64,000 bases of DNA from Phycisphaerae bacterium (GCA_030432595.1 JAUIGU010000023.1:1-64000), one strand, 5' to 3'. Positions 17,558-27,219 are shown, counted from the first letter of the stretch. The notes: a model not told the origin generated them from the letters alone. Translations and numbers: made by a program.

Positions 17558-18742
17558 TCACTTCAGGATGTAGACCCGGTCTGCGGTAGTGTCGGACGCA
17601 TGGTGTACTGACCACTTGGCTCCGTCGCGCACCACCGGCCGGTACAGCGTGTCGCGCTCGACCGGGCGGTAGCCCGCTTCGCGGATCGTGCGCCGCATCG
17701 TGTCGATCGTGACTTCCTGGTGCGTGCCGGCCCCGCCGACCTTGGTGATGTCGTACCACACCACCGTGCCGTCCACGTCGTCGGCGCCCCAGTCGAGCAT
17801 GACCTGGGCCATCGGCAGCGTCTGCATGATCCAGAACGCCTTGACGTGTTCGATGTTGTCGAGCATCAGCCGGGCGACCGCGAGGGTGCGCAGGTTTTCC
17901 AGGCCGCTCGGGCCGGGCAGATGCTGGAGCGCCGAGCCGTCGGGGAAGAACGGCAGCGGGATGACGCACTGAAACCGCCCCGGCAATTCGTTCTGCAGCG
18001 CGTGGTCTTGCTCGTCGCGCAGCTTAAGCAGGTGCTGGACGCGGTTCTCGCGCGTCTCGATGTGCCCGTACAGCATCGTCGCGTTGGTGAACAGCCCGAC
18101 CTCGTGGGCGACGCGGTGGACGGTCAACCATTCGTCGCTGCGGATCTTGCCCCGCCAGGCCTCGTCGTGGACGCGGTCGTCGAACACCTCGGCCCCGCCC
18201 CCCGGCAGCGAATCCAGACCGGCGTCACGCAGCGCTTCGAGCACGACCTTCACGCCGCCGGCGAAGTCCTTCCGCAGCGCCTGCTTGCTCACCCGCGCGA
18301 GGTGCACGATCTCCACGGCCGTGAACGCCTTGAGGTGTAGCTTGGGTGCTTCTGTCTTGAGCGTCCGCAGCATCTCCAGGTAGTAGTCGAATGAAAGTTT
18401 CGGGTGCAGCCCGCCCACGATGTGCATCTCGGTCGCACCGCGGGCCTGCGCGTCCCTCCCCTTCTGCGCGATCTGCTCGATCGAAAACTCGTACGCCCCG
18501 GCCTGACCGGGCTTGCGTTGGAACTCGCAGAACCGGCAGCTCAGCAGGCAGACGTTGGAGTAGTTGAGGTGCTGGTTGACGTTGTAGTACGCGGCGTCGC
18601 CGTGCTTGGCGCGACGCACACGGTTCGCCAGCTCGCCGAGCGTCCACAGATCGGGTGTGTCGAACAGCAGGGCCCCGTCGTCGGCGTCGAGGCGGTCGCC
18701 GTGGTCGATCTTGCGGGCGATGTCGGCGAGGCGGGCGTCCAT
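17558..18742 (-). CDS. mqnE: Aminofutalosine synthase MqnE
   Basis: A radical SAM enzyme of the futalosine menaquinone pathway. It joins the enolpyruvyl product of chorismate to SAM, giving aminofutalosine. The cluster motif CLLSCRFC (CxxxCxxC) is at about residue 64, followed by the MqnE/MqnC signature FQRKPGQAGAY. HIVGGLHPKLSFDYY, LKAFTAVEI and LPGGGAEVFDDRV match MqnE and not MqnC. Length, about 394 residues, is normal. The start at 18742 (MDARLADIARKI) matches other MqnE proteins; ATG at 18763 is an alternative and neither has a clear ribosome site. It is divergent from the GH113-like gene. No other mqn gene is in the window. Confidence 0.9.
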   Translation of the reverse strand: MDARLADIARKIDHGDRLDADDGALLFDTPDLWTLGELANRVRRAKHGDAAYYNVNQHLNYSNVCLLSCRFCEFQRKPGQAGAYEFSIEQIAQKGRDAQARGATEMHIVGGLHPKLSFDYYLEMLRTLKTEAPKLHLKAFTAVEIVHLARVSKQALRKDFAGGVKVVLEALRDAGLDSLPGGGAEVFDDRVHDEAWRGKIRSDEWLTVHRVAHEVGLFTNATMLYGHIETRENRVQHLLKLRDEQDHALQNELPGRFQCVIPLPFFPDGSALQHLPGPSGLENLRTLAVARLMLDNIEHVKAFWIMQTLPMAQVMLDWGADDVDGTVVWYDITKVGGAGTHQEVTIDTMRRTIREAGYRPVERDTLYRPVVRDGAKWSVHHASDTTADRVYILK

Positions 18743-18798
18743 GGCGAGCCAGTTTAGACTCATATCCGGGCTCGGGAATCTCCAGCACACGACGTAAG

Positions 18799-19866
18799 AT
18801 GGAGAGGATGTCGTGCTCGGGTGTCCTGCGAATATTCTTGGTCTTGCTGACCGTTTTTGCGGTCGGTGGCGCATCGGGGCAAACCGGGACCGACCCCGCC
18901 CACGAACTTTTTGCCGGGCCGATCCGTGGGATCACAATCAGTTGCTTCCGCAACGGCCCGGGCGAGTGGGACGGGCCCGACATGCCGGCCACACTCGACG
19001 AGCTTGCGGCATTGGGCGCGAACTGGGTCACGATCCACCCGTACGCGCGGATCAGTCAAGACGGCGCGCTGCGCTGGAGCGACCGCGACGCCGACACCGT
19101 CGAAGCCACCGCCCGGCTCGCGCACGAGCGGGGGATGAAGGTGATGATCAAGCCGCACCTGGCGTACTGGCGCACCGGGTTCGCGTGGCGCGGCGACATC
19201 GCCTTCGACAACCCCGAAGACGAAGCACGCTTCTGGCGGGACTACGAACGCTGGATCATTCACCACGCCGAGCTGGCCGAAACGCACGGCGTCGATTTGC
19301 TGGCCGTGGGCACCGAACTCAAACAGCTCTCCAACGAGGGGCACGAGGCCGTCTGGCGCGGCCTGATCGCGAAGGTCCGCCAACGCTACGCGGGCCCGCT
19401 CACCTACGCCGCGAACTGGGACGAGTACGAACACGTCCGCTTCTGGGACGCGTTGGATATCGTCGGCATCCAGGCGTACTTCGCATTGGGCCGCGGGCTC
19501 GACGGGCCGCCGGACTACGAAGGGCTGCCTAAGGCGTGGGCGCGACAGATGACCACGATGCGAAAGGTGCGAAACGAACACGGCAAGCCCGTCGTGTTCA
19601 CCGAGCTGGGCTACGCGCTTTCGACGGCCGCGGCGCTGCGGCCCTGGGAGGACGACCGTGTCGGCGACGCCGAGGCCGCAAACACGACAAAGCTGCGCTG
19701 CATGGCCATCGCGCTCGAAGCCGTCGAGGGCGAGCCGGCGGTGGCGGGGGCTTTCCTGTGGAAGTGGTTCGCCACCCCGCGCGAGTTCAACCGCGAGTTT
19801 GTGCTGCAGTACCCGGCCATGAAACGCGTGATCCGTAACGCGTGGGTCGCCCCGGACCTGAATTAA
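18799..19866 (+). CDS. GH113-like secreted glycoside hydrolase
   Basis: A 355-residue exported TIM-barrel hydrolase related to glycoside hydrolase family 113 (beta-mannanase type). Signal peptide: GVLRIFLVLLTVFAVGGASG. Candidate catalytic residues are the Glu in LAVGTELKQL (acid/base) and the Glu in PVVFTELGYA (nucleophile), near the ends of barrel strands 4 and 7. Barrel strands show as NWVTIHPYAR, KVMIKPHLAYW and DIVGIQAYF. Start at 18799 opens the signal peptide; 18808 is possible. It probably acts on mannan-like polysaccharide outside the cytoplasm. Substrate is inferred from the family only. Confidence 0.75.
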   Translation: MERMSCSGVLRIFLVLLTVFAVGGASGQTGTDPAHELFAGPIRGITISCFRNGPGEWDGPDMPATLDELAALGANWVTIHPYARISQDGALRWSDRDADTVEATARLAHERGMKVMIKPHLAYWRTGFAWRGDIAFDNPEDEARFWRDYERWIIHHAELAETHGVDLLAVGTELKQLSNEGHEAVWRGLIAKVRQRYAGPLTYAANWDEYEHVRFWDALDIVGIQAYFALGRGLDGPPDYEGLPKAWARQMTTMRKVRNEHGKPVVFTELGYALSTAAALRPWEDDRVGDAEAANTTKLRCMAIALEAVEGEPAVAGAFLWKWFATPREFNREFVLQYPAMKRVIRNAWVAPDLN

Positions 19867-20218
19867 TCCGCTGGGCGGGAACCAAACGGGCAGTCATCCG
19901 TCGTCACGCCATGGTCGCGGACCGTCAAGCAGTCGCCGGATCTGTCGAGCTCGGGGAAACCGGGGGATTCGAGCCGTACGGACCGCGGCCAAAGACATCG
20001 CCGCCGCGTGCAAGCTGTTCCGGATGGTTTTCCAATTCCTGAGCTGGCCGGCGGGTCGAATGCCATGAACGACATCGGCCGACGCTCGCGGGGCTCCCCC
20101 CAAGCCTTCTTACGAAAAACCCGCCATACTCCGCTTGGCAATGACTGAACGTGATCGGAGAGCGGTCGGACACGAATCTATAATGGTACAGAACGTGACT
20201 TTAACCGGGACACAATAA
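19867..20218 (+). other. Intergenic region, 352 bp
   Basis: No supported gene. Short open frames here have no ribosome site and look non-coding. A TATAAT box (20179-20184) lies 35 bp before the VOC gene and is the likely promoter of that gene. The 13-base string ACAGAACGTGACT just after it also occurs at about 16483 upstream of the PEP-CTERM gene; a shared string of this length can arise by chance. Confidence 0.4.
20179..20184 (+). promoter_or_regulatory. Possible -10 box of the VOC gene
   Basis: A perfect TATAAT in otherwise GC-rich sequence, 35 bp before the start codon at 20219. No good -35 box is seen 16-18 bp upstream, so the promoter call is tentative. Confidence 0.35.
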
Positions 20219-20620
20219 ATGCCCAAGCTCACGACCTCCGCCCCGGTCCTGCTCGTGCGTGACGTGAAAGCGTCCGCCGACTATTTCCGCGATTGCTGCG
20301 GGTTCAAGTACGACAAGCTGTGGGGCGACCCGCCGGGGTTCTGCATGGTGTGGCGGGACAATTTGTGCATCATGCTCAGCCAGACGGACGAGCCGGACAG
20401 GATCGTGCCCAACTGGAAGATCGTGCATCACATGTGGAACGCGTACTTCTGGGTGGACGACGCGAAGGCGCTGTACGACGAGTTCTCCGCCGCGGGCGCG
20501 AAGATCGACTACGAACTCCACGAGAAAGACTACGGCTGCCTGGAGTTCGGCATCCAGGACCTCGACGGCCACGACATCGCGTTCGGCCAGGACCTGGACC
20601 AGTTCCCGTTGAAGGCGTGA
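20219..20620 (+). CDS. VOC-superfamily (glyoxalase/bleomycin-resistance-like) protein
   Basis: A 133-residue single-domain vicinal-oxygen-chelate protein with two beta-alpha-beta-beta-beta modules. APVLLVRDVKASADYF opens the first, and AYFWVDDAKALYDEFSAAGA opens the second. The C-terminal metal-site region is YGCLEFGIQDLDGHDIAFG. It would bind a divalent metal as a dimer. The family includes isomerases, dioxygenases and drug-binding proteins, so no reaction can be assigned. It stands alone, with the oxidoreductase gene 140 bp downstream. Confidence 0.8.
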   Translation: MPKLTTSAPVLLVRDVKASADYFRDCCGFKYDKLWGDPPGFCMVWRDNLCIMLSQTDEPDRIVPNWKIVHHMWNAYFWVDDAKALYDEFSAAGAKIDYELHEKDYGCLEFGIQDLDGHDIAFGQDLDQFPLKA

Positions 20621-20760
20621 GGCGTTCTACAAAGCCGCCGACGGTGTCGGCGGTCCGGGGACCACGGCACACGTCATCCGAGAGCCGCCGATGCCAGTGT
20701 TGGCGCTGTGGCGCGGTGGATTGCGGTAGCATCGGGCTTTTGCATTCACGAGGAATCGAC

Positions 20761-21840
20761 ATGGCTTCCGCATCCGACGGCATGAATTACGCCCCGCAGG
20801 GCAAACCCGAGCCGGTGGTGGAGCCCGGCGAGTTCTGTTTCGCGGTCGCCGCGATGGACCACGGGCACATCTTCGGGCAGACCAACGGCCTGACCGAGGC
20901 GGGCGCGACGCTCAAGTACGTCTTCGACAAGGCGGACCCGGACAAGGCCAGGAAGATGGCTGAGGAACGCGGGGCGCAGCACGTCACGGACCTGGACGTG
21001 ATCCTCAACGACGACGAAGTCCAACTCGTCGCGGCCGCCGCGATCCCCAACGAGCGGGCGCCGCTGGGCGTCGCCTGCATGAACGCCGGCAAGCACTACT
21101 TCACGGACAAGACGCCGTTGGTGTCGCTGGACCAGCTCAGCAACGTGTGGGACGCGGTCAAGCGGACCGGCAAGAAATACATGGTCTACTACTCCGAGCG
21201 GCTCCACGTTGAAAGCGCGGGTTACGCCGGGCAACTCATCGAGCAGGGCGCAATCGGCCGGGTCGTGCACATGGAGATCACCGGCCCACACCGCGTCGGC
21301 GATTACGACAAACGGCCCGACTGGTTCTACAAGCTCGATCAGTACGGCGGGATCATCTGCGACATCGGCAGCCACCAGATCGACCAATTCCTGTATTACG
21401 CCGGCTGCAAGGACGCCACGGTGAGTTCCGCCCACGTCGGTAATTACGGCAACCCCGGATACCCCGAGCTGCAGGACTTCGGCGACTACCACCTAGTCGG
21501 CGACAACGGCACGACGATGTACGGACGCGTCGATTGGTTCACGCCCCACAACTTCCCGGTCTTCGGCGACGGCCGTGCGTTCATCATCGGCACAGAGGGC
21601 TTCATCGAGATCCGCAAGTACATCGACGTCACCACCGACAACGGCGGCAACCAGGTCTTCCTCTCCAACGCGGACGGGCAGCAACGCTTCTCGGTCTCCG
21701 GGCAGGTGGGCTACCCCTACTTCGGCCGGCTCATCCGAGACTGCCTGGACGGCACGGAGACGGCGATGACGCAGGAACACGCGCTCAAGACGGCGGAGCT
21801 GTGCGTCAAGGCCCAGGCTGCGGCGGTGAAGGTGGCGTGA
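20761..21840 (+). CDS. Gfo/Idh/MocA-family oxidoreductase
   Basis: A 359-residue NAD(P)-dependent oxidoreductase, probably acting on a sugar or inositol. The start at 20761 has GAGGA upstream (20750-20754). N-terminal Rossmann region FCFAVAAMDHGHIFGQ replaces the usual GxGxxG with a looser form. LVAAAAIPNERAPLGVACMNAGKHYFTDKT is the family core but is interrupted by variation: the usual EKP becomes DKT. The substrate domain has GGIICDIGSHQIDQFLYYAG, with the catalytic-type D-x-x-x-H. Similar cytoplasmic enzymes are numerous in planctomycetes. TAGCAT at about 20727 may be its -10 box. Confidence 0.85.
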   Translation: MASASDGMNYAPQGKPEPVVEPGEFCFAVAAMDHGHIFGQTNGLTEAGATLKYVFDKADPDKARKMAEERGAQHVTDLDVILNDDEVQLVAAAAIPNERAPLGVACMNAGKHYFTDKTPLVSLDQLSNVWDAVKRTGKKYMVYYSERLHVESAGYAGQLIEQGAIGRVVHMEITGPHRVGDYDKRPDWFYKLDQYGGIICDIGSHQIDQFLYYAGCKDATVSSAHVGNYGNPGYPELQDFGDYHLVGDNGTTMYGRVDWFTPHNFPVFGDGRAFIIGTEGFIEIRKYIDVTTDNGGNQVFLSNADGQQRFSVSGQVGYPYFGRLIRDCLDGTETAMTQEHALKTAELCVKAQAAAVKVA

Positions 21841-22025
21841 GGCGGGGGACGCTGCGCGTCGCCCGCTAAACGCGGTTGGGTTGCTTTGCCGGTGGTCGGG
21901 TGCCGTTCGGGCTCGGCCGGTTGTGCGGTCGGTGCGGATGGCACGGGCCGATAACGGGCGAACGCTTCCGGTAACCGCGGGTCGGCCGCAGCGGGCGCGG
22001 CGACGGGTCGATTTTCTCCACGCCG

Positions 22026-23237
22026 ATGCGTGGATACCGACCCCTGCTCTGGACGCTGGCGTGGCTGTGGTGCCTCGTGCCGGCGGTGGTTGCGGCAGAG
22101 CTGCCGAGGCTCCAGGTCTTCGCGTCGGACCACTACCACATCCACACGGATTTGACGCGGACGCAGACCGTGCCCTTCGGCCGGCACATGGACGCGGTCT
22201 TCGATGAGTACGTCCGGCGTTTCGCGGCGTTCGAGCAGCGTGACTCTGGGCCGATGCCGCTGTACCTGTTCAGCCGCAGCGAGGACTACCACGCGTTTCT
22301 CAAATCACTGGGCATCGAGGCGCGGCACTCGGGCGGGATGTTTTTTGTCACCCACGACGCCCGCGGGTTGGCGACGTACATCGACAACGAGCGCATCGAC
22401 GAGACCTACGCGGTGCTGCAGCACGAAGGGTTCCACCAGTTCGCGTGGACGCGCCTGGGGCCGGACCTGCCGACGTGGGTGAACGAAGGGCTGGCGCAGT
22501 ACTTCGAGGACGCGCCGCTGGTCAACGGCCGGCTGGTGGTGGGCGCGACGGACCGGACGCGCCTCAAACGGGTTCGCCAGGCGTTGCAGGGCCGACAGAC
22601 GCTGCCGCTGGGCACGCTGTTCGGGCTGAGCGAGCGGCAGTGGGGCGACGCGCTGCATACGGACGCGGACCACTCGGGGTTGATCTACGCGCAGGCGTGG
22701 TCGGTCGTGTACTTCCTGATCCACGGCGAGGACGGCAAGTACCGCGACGCGTTCAACCGCTACCTGCAGGCCGTGAGCACCGGGCGGGAGGAAGGCGTGG
22801 CGTTCGCCGAGGCGTTCGGTGGGAGCAACCCGTCGTCCATGCAGCGCCGCTGGGCGGCTTACGTGCAGGGCATGGAGGCGCCGGCGATGTCGGCGGCGAC
22901 CGAGGGCCTCGAGTTCCTCGCGACGGCGGTGCGGTACTACGACCAGCAGGGCTGGCCCGTGCCTGACCGGCTCGACGACCTCGAGACCCAGCTCCAGGCG
23001 ATCAAGTTCGCGGTGCGCCGCGTCGAGCAGGGGCACGAAAGCACGCTCAGCTCGGCCGACCCGGGCGTGTTCGAGTTCGGCATTCCCGGCGGCGCGACGC
23101 GACGGTTCGAATTGCTCGAGCCGTCGCGCAACGACCTGCCGCCGCGCATCGCGGCGCCGGGGCTCAGTCCCGAGCCGCGCGTCGAGTGGACCCGGCTGGG
23201 CGACGGGTCGCTGCGGCACACGCTTGTTTACCGATAG
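22026..23237 (+). CDS. DUF1570-like secreted metallopeptidase, copy 2
   Basis: A 403-residue secreted protein. Signal peptide LLWTLAWLWCLVPAVVAA precedes the mature start. Domain opening SDHYHIHTDLTRT, zinc motif LQHEGFHQFAW (HExxH) and NEGLAQYFED match copy 1 at 14973, as do SGGMFF and the YAQAWSVVYFLIHG segment. A C-terminal all-beta tail follows. It has no ORF partner in an obvious operon; the MscS gene starts 36 bp after its stop. Probably a periplasmic or outer-surface peptidase of unknown substrate. Confidence 0.78.
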   Translation: MRGYRPLLWTLAWLWCLVPAVVAAELPRLQVFASDHYHIHTDLTRTQTVPFGRHMDAVFDEYVRRFAAFEQRDSGPMPLYLFSRSEDYHAFLKSLGIEARHSGGMFFVTHDARGLATYIDNERIDETYAVLQHEGFHQFAWTRLGPDLPTWVNEGLAQYFEDAPLVNGRLVVGATDRTRLKRVRQALQGRQTLPLGTLFGLSERQWGDALHTDADHSGLIYAQAWSVVYFLIHGEDGKYRDAFNRYLQAVSTGREEGVAFAEAFGGSNPSSMQRRWAAYVQGMEAPAMSAATEGLEFLATAVRYYDQQGWPVPDRLDDLETQLQAIKFAVRRVEQGHESTLSSADPGVFEFGIPGGATRRFELLEPSRNDLPPRIAAPGLSPEPRVEWTRLGDGSLRHTLVYR

Positions 23238-23272
23238 CTCACGCCGGAACGTGCGGGCTTTACACTGCCCGC

Positions 23273-23974
23273 ATGCTTCCTCCGCTCCCGCTTCTGCTCG
23301 CCCAGAACAACCAGGACCCGGCTGCGCCTCCGGCACCGCGTTCGCACGACGCGGCGCTGATCGAAAAGTTGTCGTCCGCCGACCAGTGGCTGGCCCGGGC
23401 CGAGCAATACACCACCGAGATCGTCGGCACCGGCGTGATCCTGCTGATCATGATCGTGGCCTACGTGCTGCTGGGGCGTGGGCTCAAGCTGCTGGTCCGC
23501 AGTTCGCACCTCGACCCGTCGGTGGGCGTGACGCTGCGGACGGTGCTGCGCTGGCTGGTCTTCATCCTCGGCGGGGCGGCGATCCTCAACCACTGGAACC
23601 TGCTGGAGAACTTCTGGGCCGCGGCGACGGCGGCGGTCACGCTCGTGGCCATCGGGTTCGTCGCCGTGTGGTCGGTGCTGAGCAACGTGCTGTGCTCGCT
23701 GATCCTCATGGGCAGCCGGCCGTTCCGCATCGGCGACCACCTCCAACTGCCGCCGGACGACATCCAGGGCACCGTCACCGACATCAGCCTGCTGCACACG
23801 ACGCTGCGCAGCGAGGACGGGCATTTGTTTCAGATCCCCAACAACATGTTCTTCCAGCGCGTGGTCAAGCGCAAGCCGCGGGCCGGTCAGGGCAAGCTGT
23901 TCGGCGTCCTGCCGATGGACGACGAGGATGACTCGCTGGTGGAGTTTGGCGGGAAGGATTCGGGGGTGGTGTAA
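23273..23974 (+). CDS. Small MscS-family mechanosensitive channel
   Basis: A 233-residue membrane protein. Start at 23273 gives a hydrophobic N-terminus (MLPPLPLLLAQNN). Transmembrane helices lie at about 50-70 (GTGVILLIMIVAYVLLG), 92-110 and the pore helix at about 115-140 (AAATAAVTLVAIGFVAVWSVLSN region). Then comes the MscS beta domain SRPFRIGDHLQLPPDDIQGTV and IPNNMFFQRVVKR. It protects against osmotic shock by releasing solutes when the membrane is stretched. The C-terminal vestibule is shorter than in E. coli MscS. Confidence 0.85.
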   Translation: MLPPLPLLLAQNNQDPAAPPAPRSHDAALIEKLSSADQWLARAEQYTTEIVGTGVILLIMIVAYVLLGRGLKLLVRSSHLDPSVGVTLRTVLRWLVFILGGAAILNHWNLLENFWAAATAAVTLVAIGFVAVWSVLSNVLCSLILMGSRPFRIGDHLQLPPDDIQGTVTDISLLHTTLRSEDGHLFQIPNNMFFQRVVKRKPRAGQGKLFGVLPMDDEDDSLVEFGGKDSGVV

Positions 23975-23982
23975 ACGTCTTC

Positions 23983-24144
23983 AACTCCCCTCCCTTTGGG
24001 AGGGGCCGGGGGAGGGTGCTCGTTGCGGAAGAACCTTCAACCAACGGATAACAAGACAGCGATTGCAACTCGCAGTGGCGGCCACGTATCGTGATGGCGA
24101 TATTGGGGCACCCTCCCCCAACCCCTCCCGGCGGGAGGGGAGTT
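23983..24144. repeat. Large inverted repeat between mscS-like gene and topA
   Basis: Two 37-bp arms, 23983-24019 and 24108-24144, are reverse complements with 32 of 37 matches. Each arm contains its own short hairpin (CTCCC ... GGGAGGGG type). The 88-bp centre has no gene. It lies between two convergent genes and may act as a two-way terminator. The form fits a REP/MITE-like element. Confidence 0.75.
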
Positions 24145-24148
24145 TCAG

Positions 24149-27007
24149 TCAAGCCGCGTCCACGCCCACCGCGCTGTCGTCGGGGTCGATCGACCCCACC
24201 GGGTCGCCTGCTGAATCACCCGCGAGAACGGGGATGTAGTTGTCGCCTTCCTTGAGTACGCGGCCGTCGGTGGTCTTGATCTCGGGGACGGGGTGTTCCT
24301 TTTCGTGCTTCTTCCAGGCCTTTTCGAGCTCGGCCTGCTTGTCGTCTTCGAGCGTGGTGAACCCGACGCGGCCGCGGCACTTGGGGAAGCCCGAGCAGCT
24401 CAGCCACAAACCGTTCTTGCCGTCGCGGAGGTAGAGCGGGCGCTCTTCGCATTTCGGACAGGTGATGTCGGTCTCGAACGGCTCGGTCTTGGGCAGGACG
24501 ACGTGGCCCTTCTTGGGGTCGAGCTTGACGATGAACTGCACGTCGGGGTACGTCGACGCCGCGAGGAACGGGCCGAAGCGTCCGGTGCGGCGGATCATCG
24601 GCTGGCCGTCTTCGGGGCAGACGATGTCGGTGAGCTCGGGCTCCATCGGGTTGCCGTCGCGGTCGATGGGCGCGGCGTAAGTGCACGGCTCGGGCATCTC
24701 GTCGGAGAGCTTCTGGAACTTCTCTTTGTCGTCCTTGCTGAGCTTGGTCCAGTTGACCTTGTCGCTGCCGTCTTCGCTCATGACCTTGGGGCGGGCCTTG
24801 CCCTTGGCCTTGTGCAGCCACCACTGCCCGGGGTGGCCTTCCACTTTGACCTTGACTGGGGGCACGTTAAAGGCGGTGCAGGAAAGGAATCGCCCGTTGC
24901 GGCCGAACTTGTACTCGGTCGCGCTGCCGCACTTGGGGCAGGTGTGCGGGGCGGGTTCGGCAGTCGCCTTGGCGTGGGTGAGGTTTTCCATCGCGTGGGC
25001 GAGCTTGCCGACGAAGGGGTCGTAGAACTCGTGCAGGGTCTTGCGCCAGTCGCGCTCGTCGGACTCGATCTCGTCGAGGTGCGACTCGATCTCGCGGGTG
25101 AACCCGACGTCGAGGATGCCGGGGAAGGCCTCGACGAGCATGTCGGTGACGACCTTGCCCAGGTCGGTGGCCATGAGGCGCTTGTCGCGGGGCGTAACGG
25201 TATCGACGTACTTGCGGTCCTGGATGGTGCCGATGATCGCGGCGTAGGTGGACGGCCGGCCGATGCCTTCTTCTTCGAGCTTCTTTTGCAGCGACGCCTC
25301 GGTGAAGCGCGGCGGTGGCGAGGTGAAGTGCTGCGTCGGGTCCAGGTCGATCGGCGCGACGTCCTGCTCTTCCTTAAGCCCTTCGGGCAGGAGCACGTCG
25401 TCGGACTTGGGCAGGCCCGTGACCTTGAGGTGGCCGTCGAAGACCAGAACCCGGCCGGTGGCGCGGAAGGTCGCGGTCTGGTCGTCGTTGACGATGTTGA
25501 TCGCGGTGGCGTCGAACTGGGCGGGCGTCATCTGGCAGGCGACGAAGCGGCGCCAGATCAGGTCGTACAGCTTGAACTGCTCTTCAGAAAGCTGTTTGCG
25601 GATCGACTCGGGCGTGATCGTGACGTCCGTGGGGCGTATCGCCTCGTGGGCTTCCTGCGCATCTTTGTTGGAGGACTTGAAGAAGTTGGGTTTGTCGGGC
25701 AGGTATTTTTTGCCGTACTTGCCGTCGATCCAGTTGCGGGCCATGGTGAGCGCATCGCCCGACAGGTGGGTCGAGTCGGTACGCATGTAGGTGATCAGGC
25801 CGGTCTGCCCGCGGGCGCCCTTGAGGTCGATGCCCTCGTAGAGCTGCTGGGCGACGCGCATGGTGCGCTGCAGGTTGAAGCCGAGGCGAGTGGACGCCTG
25901 CTGCTGCATCGTCGAAGTGATGAAGGGCGGGCCGGGGCGCGAGCTGGTGCGCTTGGTCTCGATCGAGTCGATGCGGTAGCCGGGCGCGTCGGACGCGATG
26001 CCGCCGAGGTAGCGGACCTTTTGCTGGGCCGGGCCCTTGGCTTTCTCGTCCGTGGTTTCGACGGTGTCGTCGAGGTTGAAGCCGAGCTGCTGGGCGATCT
26101 TCAGGGCGCTGCTGCGCTCGGTCGCTTCGAATTTCTTGCCTTTGAGATCGACGAGCTCGGCCCGCATCACGCCGCGGTCGGAGAGCCAGGCGTTCTGCTC
26201 TTTAATGGTGCGGTCGTTCTGGTCGTCGGCGGTGTAGAAGAAGCCCCGCCACGCCTCGCCGAGCTTCTTCGCTTCGTCGGGGGTCGGGGTGAAAAAGCCC
26301 GTGATCTTCCAGTATTCATCGGGGATGAACGCCTCGATCTCGCGTTCGCGTTCGACGACCAGGCGTGTCGCGACGGACTGCACCCGGCCGGCGCTCAGGC
26401 CGCCCGCGACTTTCTTCCACAGCAGCGGCGAGACCTGGTAGCCCACGATGCGGTCGAGGATGCGGCGGGCCTGCTGGGCGTCGACGCGGTTGGTCTCGAT
26501 GGAACGCGGGCTCTCGAAGGCGTGCTCGATCTCGGCCTTGGTGATCGCGTTGAACACGACGCGCTTGGCCGAGTCGACCGGGATCTTGAGCGCCTCGGCG
26601 AGGTGCCACGCGATCGCCTCGCCCTCGCGGTCCAGGTCGGTCGCGAACCAGACGTCGGCGGCGACCTTCGCGGCCTTCTTCAGATCGCCGACGGTCTGCT
26701 TCTTGTCGGCCATGACCTCGTAGCTGGGCTCGAAGTCGTTCTTGAGGTCGACCCCCGGAACCGGGTGGTCTTCGCGCTTGGCACCCTTGGGGGCGGACTT
26801 GGGCAGGTCGCGGACGTGCCCGACCGAGGCCATGACGTGGTAGTCCGGCCCGAGGTACTTGTTGATCGTCTTGGCCTTGGTGGGCGACTCGACGATGACC
26901 AGGTGCTTGCCCTCGGCGTCCTTGACGTTGAAGGCGGCGCGCCCACGGGTGCGTCCCCGGCTGGTGCCGGCCTTTTTCTTCGTGCTGGTGGACTTCTTTT
27001 TGGCCAT
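24149..27007 (-). CDS. topA: DNA topoisomerase I (type IA)
   Basis: A 952-residue type IA topoisomerase that relaxes negative supercoils. Start at 27007 (MAKKKSTSTKKKAG) opens a basic leader; a longer frame to 27163 has no support. TOPRIM: LVIVESPTKAKTI at about 38 and DLDREGEAIAWH (DxDxE). Catalytic tyrosine: GLITYMRTDS. C-terminal zinc ribbons: CPKCGSATEYKFGRNGRFLSC near residue 720, a partly degenerate CPEDGQPMIRRTGRFGPFL, and CPKCEERPLYLRDGKNG with a C-x-x-x-x-x-C end. Soluble, nucleoid-acting and housekeeping. It converges on the MscS gene across the large inverted repeat. Confidence 0.95.
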   Translation of the reverse strand: MAKKKSTSTKKKAGTSRGRTRGRAAFNVKDAEGKHLVIVESPTKAKTINKYLGPDYHVMASVGHVRDLPKSAPKGAKREDHPVPGVDLKNDFEPSYEVMADKKQTVGDLKKAAKVAADVWFATDLDREGEAIAWHLAEALKIPVDSAKRVVFNAITKAEIEHAFESPRSIETNRVDAQQARRILDRIVGYQVSPLLWKKVAGGLSAGRVQSVATRLVVEREREIEAFIPDEYWKITGFFTPTPDEAKKLGEAWRGFFYTADDQNDRTIKEQNAWLSDRGVMRAELVDLKGKKFEATERSSALKIAQQLGFNLDDTVETTDEKAKGPAQQKVRYLGGIASDAPGYRIDSIETKRTSSRPGPPFITSTMQQQASTRLGFNLQRTMRVAQQLYEGIDLKGARGQTGLITYMRTDSTHLSGDALTMARNWIDGKYGKKYLPDKPNFFKSSNKDAQEAHEAIRPTDVTITPESIRKQLSEEQFKLYDLIWRRFVACQMTPAQFDATAINIVNDDQTATFRATGRVLVFDGHLKVTGLPKSDDVLLPEGLKEEQDVAPIDLDPTQHFTSPPPRFTEASLQKKLEEEGIGRPSTYAAIIGTIQDRKYVDTVTPRDKRLMATDLGKVVTDMLVEAFPGILDVGFTREIESHLDEIESDERDWRKTLHEFYDPFVGKLAHAMENLTHAKATAEPAPHTCPKCGSATEYKFGRNGRFLSCTAFNVPPVKVKVEGHPGQWWLHKAKGKARPKVMSEDGSDKVNWTKLSKDDKEKFQKLSDEMPEPCTYAAPIDRDGNPMEPELTDIVCPEDGQPMIRRTGRFGPFLAASTYPDVQFIVKLDPKKGHVVLPKTEPFETDITCPKCEERPLYLRDGKNGLWLSCSGFPKCRGRVGFTTLEDDKQAELEKAWKKHEKEHPVPEIKTTDGRVLKEGDNYIPVLAGDSAGDPVGSIDPDDSAVGVDAA

Positions 27008-27219
27008 GCGGGTCGCCGATACGCGGCGGGGATCGGTGCGGTTCAGGCTCGGCTCAACCACGGCCGGGCTTTTCCCGGGAGGGAGTTTTCGGACCTTCCG
27101 GGCCCCCTGTCCATCGGCCGTAGCCGGGTGCAACACTTGAGCGGCGGAAACGGAAAAAGTCAAGCGATCATCTTAAATTATTGATGTCGCTGTATTTACG
27201 GTCGCTATCGAATCGGGGT

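Noticed and set aside
16470-20210. Shared 13-base string ACAGAACGTGACT upstream of two genes as a regulatory motif
   Set aside because: Several exact 13-base matches are expected by chance in 64 kb, and the spacing to the two genes differs.
24293-27184. 963-residue frame antisense to topA
   Set aside because: It is a shadow of a well-defined topoisomerase; the sequence is Val/Gly/Asp-rich without motifs.
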